Positions 59,361 to 64,000 of a stretch of 64,000 nt of DNA are shown piece by piece; the first letter of the stretch is position 1; each line of letters starts with the position of its first letter. The notes beneath the pieces were generated by a model. The model was given only the letters and a program-made list of their open reading frames with translations, was not told the origin of the DNA and made no database searches. The DNA lies in NCBI GenBank assembly GCA_018296165.2, contig JACKQL020000021.1:372001-436000 (forward strand), written 5' to 3'. This DNA comes from Termitomyces sp. T153. Its lineage: Eukaryota; Basidiomycota; Agaricomycetes; Agaricales; Lyophyllaceae. The translations under genes and the position numbers were made by a program.

Positions 59361-59869
59361 AATATGTATTATTTATAATATTGTAGATACAAATGTATGG
59401 TCTGGATATTCTGCTAAGTATGCTGCCCATGCTTGCTTGTTAAGCATGGAAGTGACATGCAGTAGGCAAGAGTTGTTGAGTAGGGGAGTGTTGGAGCAAG
59501 GAGAGGTGTTTGGGTAGGGAGGAGGTATGAGGAGTGAATGATCAAGGGGTTCCAGTGTGCAAAAGACAATGGACAGTGATGGTGTACCTGAGTGTGGGCC
59601 TGGGCAAGTTGGGTACATGGGAGGATGACTCACCTAGTCTGGGGCCTAATCCTTATGCTAGTGCTTCCTATAGTTGGGCTTACCACATGAGGTGCAGGTG
59701 TGAGGGTAGCCCCAAGGGCATGGGTTTGTGGTGCATCATCTGTCATTAAATTTCTGGCAGGCCTTGCCTGGAGTGGATGGCATCCTGGTCAAGTTCTTTG
59801 GCTTTGGCTGTGTTGACCTCTTGTGCCCATATACATGTTTGAACAGCAAGCCATTGTTGCATGAGGCCT

Positions 59870-60590
59870 ACTTGGAATAATTGCCCACAGCCATGTTTGC
59901 CCTCCAATGGTTGAAGAAGACCAAATGGTAGTTGAAGATGGCAGTCCACTCATACTCTACCATGAGCTTCAGGAGATAAGCTGTGTAGTTGTAGAATGTG
60001 CCTGCTACATTGGTGCTTCCTGTGTAAAAATACAGGATGTTAAAGTAAGTTTGCAAGAGGATGAGGACAGAGAAGGGGATTTTGTATTCCCTGGCTGCAT
60101 GGTGGCTCACTTCAAATTGATTCATTGCACCATTGAACCTGTAAGCTGTTTCCTTGTCTCAATTGGTAGGGTCAAGCTTGTGTAGGTCTGCTGCCTTGAA
60201 ATTGTGCAAGATGATAGCCCCAATCACTGCCACATTGACATTGGGGAAATGGGTGCAGAGGGAAAGGGAAGCAGCAGATGAGTATGTACCATTGACCCTG
60301 ATGCCTGCAATTGGTGGCACAAAGGAGTGCCCCTAGTTTGGAGGTGCCAAAGATGTGGCTGGCAGTGGAGGTGGCATGGCCAAGCTGCCAGACTGGGATA
60401 GCCTTCCCATGATCTCCTGCATCATTGCCTGGAGCTCTCTGTTGGATTTGTGAAGGGCACTGAACTCCTTGGCAAAAACTGCTGTTTCAGCAGTGGACAT
60501 GCTGGTGGCAGGGGTGTGCATGGGTGGGGTGGGAGATGCTCTGGTGAATTGTCCATCTGAGGATCTAGGAGGCTGTGAGGGCATGCACAA
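59870..60590 (-). pseudogene. Gag-like ORF of the DIRS/Ngaro-like element
   Basis: The open start MCMPSQPPRSSDGQF continues through a short coiled coil (KEFSALHKSNRELQAMMQEI). After a TAG it continues to FNGAMNQFEVSHHAAREYKI, TYFNILYFYTGSTNVAGTFYNY and WTAIFNYHLVFFNHWRANMA. It is placed first in the element, as Gag is. I recognise the type from fungal Ngaro-like elements but no named domain. Confidence 0.55.
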
Positions 60591-60897
60591 GGGTTACTGA
60601 GGCACAAATGCTCAAATGGATTAGATCTGACAATGACAAAAGACGTGTAACATAGCATAACATAGATCTAGTGAGTACATGCACTGTGAGCACAGTGTGA
60701 GACAATGATTTGTTCAGATTGGGCTCGCAGGTATAAATGTCCTATAGAACAATGAGAGAAGACAGTGATAAGTAATATAAGCGAGACAAAGGGAGGACAG
60801 TGATAAGTGGAAGGGAGAGAGACAATGCACGAACGGTGATCTAATCTGCTGCCCAAATTAACCCTGAGCAAGCCCCCCATCACATCTTGCCCAATCT

Positions 60898-61130
60898 AAC
60901 CTGACAGTAGAATTAAACGCAGTCATTTTCCAGACCGGTCACATGATATGTCACGAGGTGTCATAGTGGGTCAATTGATTCTTCAGTTCGTGTCACAATC
61001 ATCCTGAAGTATCCTTCAACCACGTTACGTTCACCTCTGAACGTTCGGCACGCTCTTCTGAGCTGTCTGCCCTCTCAGTCTCTCTCCTTAGTTAGCAGTC
61101 ACTTTGGTTTGGTTTCTCCTAGTCCTCGTC
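60898..61130 (+). promoter_or_regulatory. Upstream region of the acyltransferase gene
   Basis: CpG content rises sharply at about 60905, where the retroelement ends. Only ~230 bp separate it from the ATG. No clear TATA box, and a CT-rich stretch (about 61070-61088) precedes the start, as is common in fungi. Confidence 0.5.
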
Positions 61131-63396
61131 ATGGAGCTCAAGATTGTTTACCGCGTTCTGCGCAAAATATCCGATTGGTCTCTTGGGGGGTTTTATTCTG
61201 ACGTCTACATTGAAGGACAGGAAAATGTGACCAGCGATGGACCTCTCATCATGTTTGTGATTCAATCTCTACAATTTTCTCATAGTTATTCAGAATTGTT
61301 CGAATACTGTTCGAATTTTGTTGAACCTTACGGGTATATAGGACGCATTTCCTGAAACGACTCAGAAGCTGTTGTGCATTCTTCTTTGATCCTGTCCTCC
61401 GCTTATGGAAAATATGCATTTCTGAAATGTCCTAACAGAGCATCAACGCATCATAACGAGATCATTGACATTGTTACGTTGGGTGCGACTCACTCTTCGT
61501 CGATTGGTTGCCATCTTTCCAATTAGGTCTCCACGTAGCCGCGACAATACCTCATCGGCGTTACCTATCCTTCTGGGCCAAGTCATCAATGTTTGCGAAT
61601 CCTTTAGCGCGTTCTATCATGTTGTCCTCAGGTGCTATACCCGTCAAGCGAAATCCCAATATCGGCGACGGGAGTGTGAGCGGGAGTGGAGTCTCGTCAC
61701 AAACAAGCCTATTTCGCGAGTCATCTATGGCTCTAGCACATGGAGGTGTCATCGGCGTCTTTCCAGAAGGTACAAGTTACACGTTGCCCACTATCATGCA
61801 AGTAATGTCTGGTACGGCATGGGCTGCAATTGACTACGTGAAGTGGGCGCGCGACAAGAATGGTTTATCCAAGTTGACCATTGTGCCGGTGGGAATTGTC
61901 TATACAGACAAAGCGCGCTATCAGAGTAGGGTAGGTGCTCTTGCGATGTGAACCTCCCTCGTGTACTGATCATGAACCAGGTATATGTGAGGTTAGTATC
62001 CAGCGCTGTAGTCAAATTTCTAGATCCCATGTAACAAGTTCAGATACGGCGAACCTATTGTGGTCGAGTCATACATGCCAGAGTTGTTCGGAGGAGGTGC
62101 AGACGTTCAAGCCGTGACTAAAGCGATTGTCAAGCAGCTTACGGCTGAGATGGAGAGACAAATGCGGGCTATGACCATCAACGCACCAGATTGGTGAGTT
62201 CATTACTTTCCTATCTATGGATGAAACTTATAATCTGTTTTCTGTTCCTAGGGATACTCTCTATGCAGCACAAATGGCTCGAGACATTATTTATGAAGAT
62301 CCTGCGAACGTCCCTCTAAGGGATTGGTTATCAGTCTCTCAGAAGTCCGTTACTTCTCGAAGCGTGCTTATCATCAACTCACCTCCTTGTTAGTCTCGTA
62401 GACTTATTTACTACCTCCTCTTCATCGGCCACCCTGGATGCTGCAAAAACCGCTCTTACTACGTACTACTCTCTTCTGCACTACACTGGTATCTCCCACT
62501 CCTCTCTTACCTTCCTCCTCCCCATCAAGTCAAAGCCCTTGTTTATCCGCCTCCCACGAACTGTTCGACATGTGCTGTTCGCCTTCTTTAGTTTTGTCTT
62601 CTTCCTCCCGCCGATGTTATTGCACATCCCAGCATATATCGCGGCGAAGTTTGCTGCCAAAGCGTTCGCTAAAGAGGGTGAGGTTGAAACGGAAGCGCAG
62701 TTCAAAGTAATTTTCGGTGGGGTTGGGCTGGGGGTTGGGCTAGGGGTTGGGCTGGGTGCGGCACTCGGATGTTTGAGGAAATATGGAGGTCTGGAGCTAG
62801 TGTGGAAGTTGTTGGGCAAAACTGCGCAAGAGGGAGTGTTAGGGCGTTTGAAACGGATAGTGATTGTGCTAGGTGCTGCATACAGTAGTGTGTATCTACT
62901 CGTACGGTGGCATAATGCGCTTGTGTACGGTATGTTGGTCTTCCCAGCCAATAATCGGTGATCATCTGAGTTGCCTTTTTTTTCTGACAATAGATAATTA
63001 TAAAAGGTGAGTGCTATCTACTACGGCTTCGCTGGATTTATTCCTCAATGCTATTGTAGGTTGAAGACATTGCTGTCCCTACACAAGCTTTGTCTTGGTC
63101 TATTTCCCCAGCGCCCGGCCAGCTTGGAGGATTTAAAAAAATATCAGCGCCCGCCTGTGCCTCCTCAAAACCGATTCATCAAGAAGAAACAAGATGCGGG
63201 TGATGGTGACAGTCCCGTGAAAAACACATGTCTACCTTCAACAAGAAAAGTACCTACGCGAAAGCTGATAAAACCCCTACTCGCAGCGCGCAAGCAAGCA
63301 CACTTCACCTTGGAGGCGTATTTGAAGACCAGAACGGAAGACGCAGAAGTTGCCAGGTTCTTGTTTAAGATGAGGAGCAGGAGTTCGGTTGAATAG
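61131..63396 (+). CDS. Glycerophospholipid (G3P/DHAP-type) acyltransferase, membrane protein, 9 predicted exons
   Basis: Transfers a fatty acyl chain to a glycerol-phosphate-type acceptor at the ER or lipid droplet. PlsC/LPLAT motifs: H46-x4-D51 in HHNEIID, the GAIPVKR motif (87-93) and FPEGTS (130-135). A hydrophobic hairpin lies near 335-360 (FAFFSFVFFLPPMLL). A Gly/Val/Leu repeat (GVGLGVGLGVGLG) comes from three 15-bp DNA units near 62718-62760. A basic C-terminal tail follows. Exons: 61131-61252, 61439-61482, 61539-61930, 61981-61991, 62044-62193, 62252-62344, 62394-62929, 62994-63006, 63060-63396. Phases agree and give 565 codons. Intron 1 (186 nt) is longer than the rest and may hide detail. 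The exact substrate (G3P, DHAP or lysophosphatidate) cannot be told. Confidence 0.88.
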
Positions 63397-63832
63397 GTTA
63401 GATCTTCCGGAACTCTCGGCTTGTGTTTGTATAGATACCGTATTCAGACTTGAAGAAGGGATATGATTTACTGCATCACTAGCGGCCTCAGGATCTGAGC
63501 TGCTACGTATGCAACCTGATTCGATTGACGTGCAAAATTGTCTTGGATCGTGTTGTACTCATCATATAGCAGCCTTATAATGTATTTCATGAAGAAACGT
63601 ACGAGGAAGAGTTCAGCTAGGAACAGAGAAATAAACGTTTTACGATCTTTCCATAACCATAGTACAGAGCTGCAGATCAGATTTACTATGGAGAATTGGA
63701 ATTATGTAGATTAGATTTGACTTTTGATGCAACGATCACCGTCCACGGTGACGGCTTGCTGGTTACCGCCCCTATCGGCACTGACTGATATCTAAATATC
63801 AGCATGTACAGCTATCTGATGACCTCTTAGAC
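63397..63832. promoter_or_regulatory. Intergenic region with two short dyads before the RING gene
   Basis: Contains CACCGTCCACGGTG (63737-63750; 6-bp arms) and TGATATCTAAATATCA (63787-63802; 6-bp arms), both within 100 bp of the next ATG. These could bind dimeric factors, but no factor can be named. No gene recognised. Confidence 0.4.
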
Positions 63833-64000
63833 ATGCCCTTGGTTCTCGACCCCTCGAGCTCTTGTGATATCTGTTTTGAATCATTCACTGGTCATAGTGA
63901 CACTCGTCCACCTTTCGCCATTTCATGTGGTCATATATTTTGCAGAGAGTACGTCCGCTGCCGTATTCTCGGGCGCTTAAAGGTTTTGATAATCGATAGT
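63833..64000 (+). CDS. RING-finger protein, first exon and start of intron (partial)
   Basis: From ATG 63833: MPLVLDPSSSCDICFESFTG, a 17-residue spacer and CGHIFCREYV. CDIC and CGHIFC give C-x2-C...C-x-H-x2-C, the first half of a C3HC4 RING, the usual E3 ubiquitin-ligase fold. A GT donor (GTACGT) at 63949 ends the exon inside the domain; the rest lies beyond the window. The frame is also open upstream of the ATG, so an earlier exon is possible. Confidence 0.7.
   Translation, partial: MPLVLDPSSSCDICFESFTGHSDTRPPFAISCGHIFCREYVRCRILGRLKVLIIDS

Larger units (their letters stand above)
56475..60895 (-). mobile_element. DIRS/Ngaro-like tyrosine-recombinase retroelement (eroded)
   Basis: Terminal direct repeats of about 210-225 bp (56475-56695 and 60688-60895; shared AGGTATAAATGTCCTATAGA and GAGCAAGCCCCCCATCACAT) enclose, on the minus strand, a gag-like ORF, reverse transcriptase, RNase H and a tyrosine recombinase. 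There is no integrase or aspartic protease, as in this order. CpG-poor with stops, therefore dead. Confidence 0.85.

Overview
The window looks like nuclear DNA of a basidiomycete fungus (Agaricomycetes). The evidence is genes with many ~50-nt introns, a basidiomycete-type cellobiose dehydrogenase gene, and dense Ty3/gypsy chromovirus, Tad1-like LINE and DIRS/Ngaro-like retroelements. No bacterial or viral gene organisation is present.

Layout. Two gene islands flank a ~54-kb transposon block. Left island (about 1.55-6.45 kb): a farnesyl-diphosphate-synthase-like fragment, a probable intron-containing tRNA and a complete cellobiose dehydrogenase gene (23 predicted exons, 769 aa, minus strand). 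Right island (about 60.9-64 kb): a complete membrane glycerophospholipid acyltransferase gene (9 predicted exons, 565 aa, plus strand) and the first exon of a RING-finger gene cut by the window end. The first 1.4 kb is also old transposon sequence.

Transposon block. 6.5-11 kb: gag and integrase relics, minisatellites and a cluster of tRNA-derived (SINE-like) units. 11.08-35.66 kb: a large inverted repeat with 9.6-kb arms (11082-20730 and 26032-35662) around a 5.3-kb spacer. Each arm carries a ~7-kb non-autonomous LTR retrotransposon. Its primer-binding site is a 12-nt perfect complement of the predicted 5' end of its own transcript, as in self-priming Tf1/sushi chromoviruses. On its antisense strand lies a spliced coiled-coil gene. 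The spacer holds a decayed relative with the same antisense gene and a chromodomain on the pol strand. 35.7-44.3 kb: two eroded Ty3/gypsy pol regions in opposite orientations, one split by a solo LTR. 45.4-47 kb: an unrecognised coiled-coil pseudogene. 49.43-55.67 kb: a young LINE with a perfect 14-bp target duplication, intact ORF1, and ORF2 broken by one frameshift. 56.5-60.9 kb: a DIRS/Ngaro-like tyrosine-recombinase retroelement.

Age structure. Old elements are strongly depleted of CpG (TG/CA in its place), as expected from deamination of methylated cytosine. The host genes, the LINE and the LTR elements in the arms keep many CpGs. The most informative items are the self-priming element with its spliced antisense gene, the inverted duplication whose inner junction falls inside an LTR, and the very short exons in both host genes.
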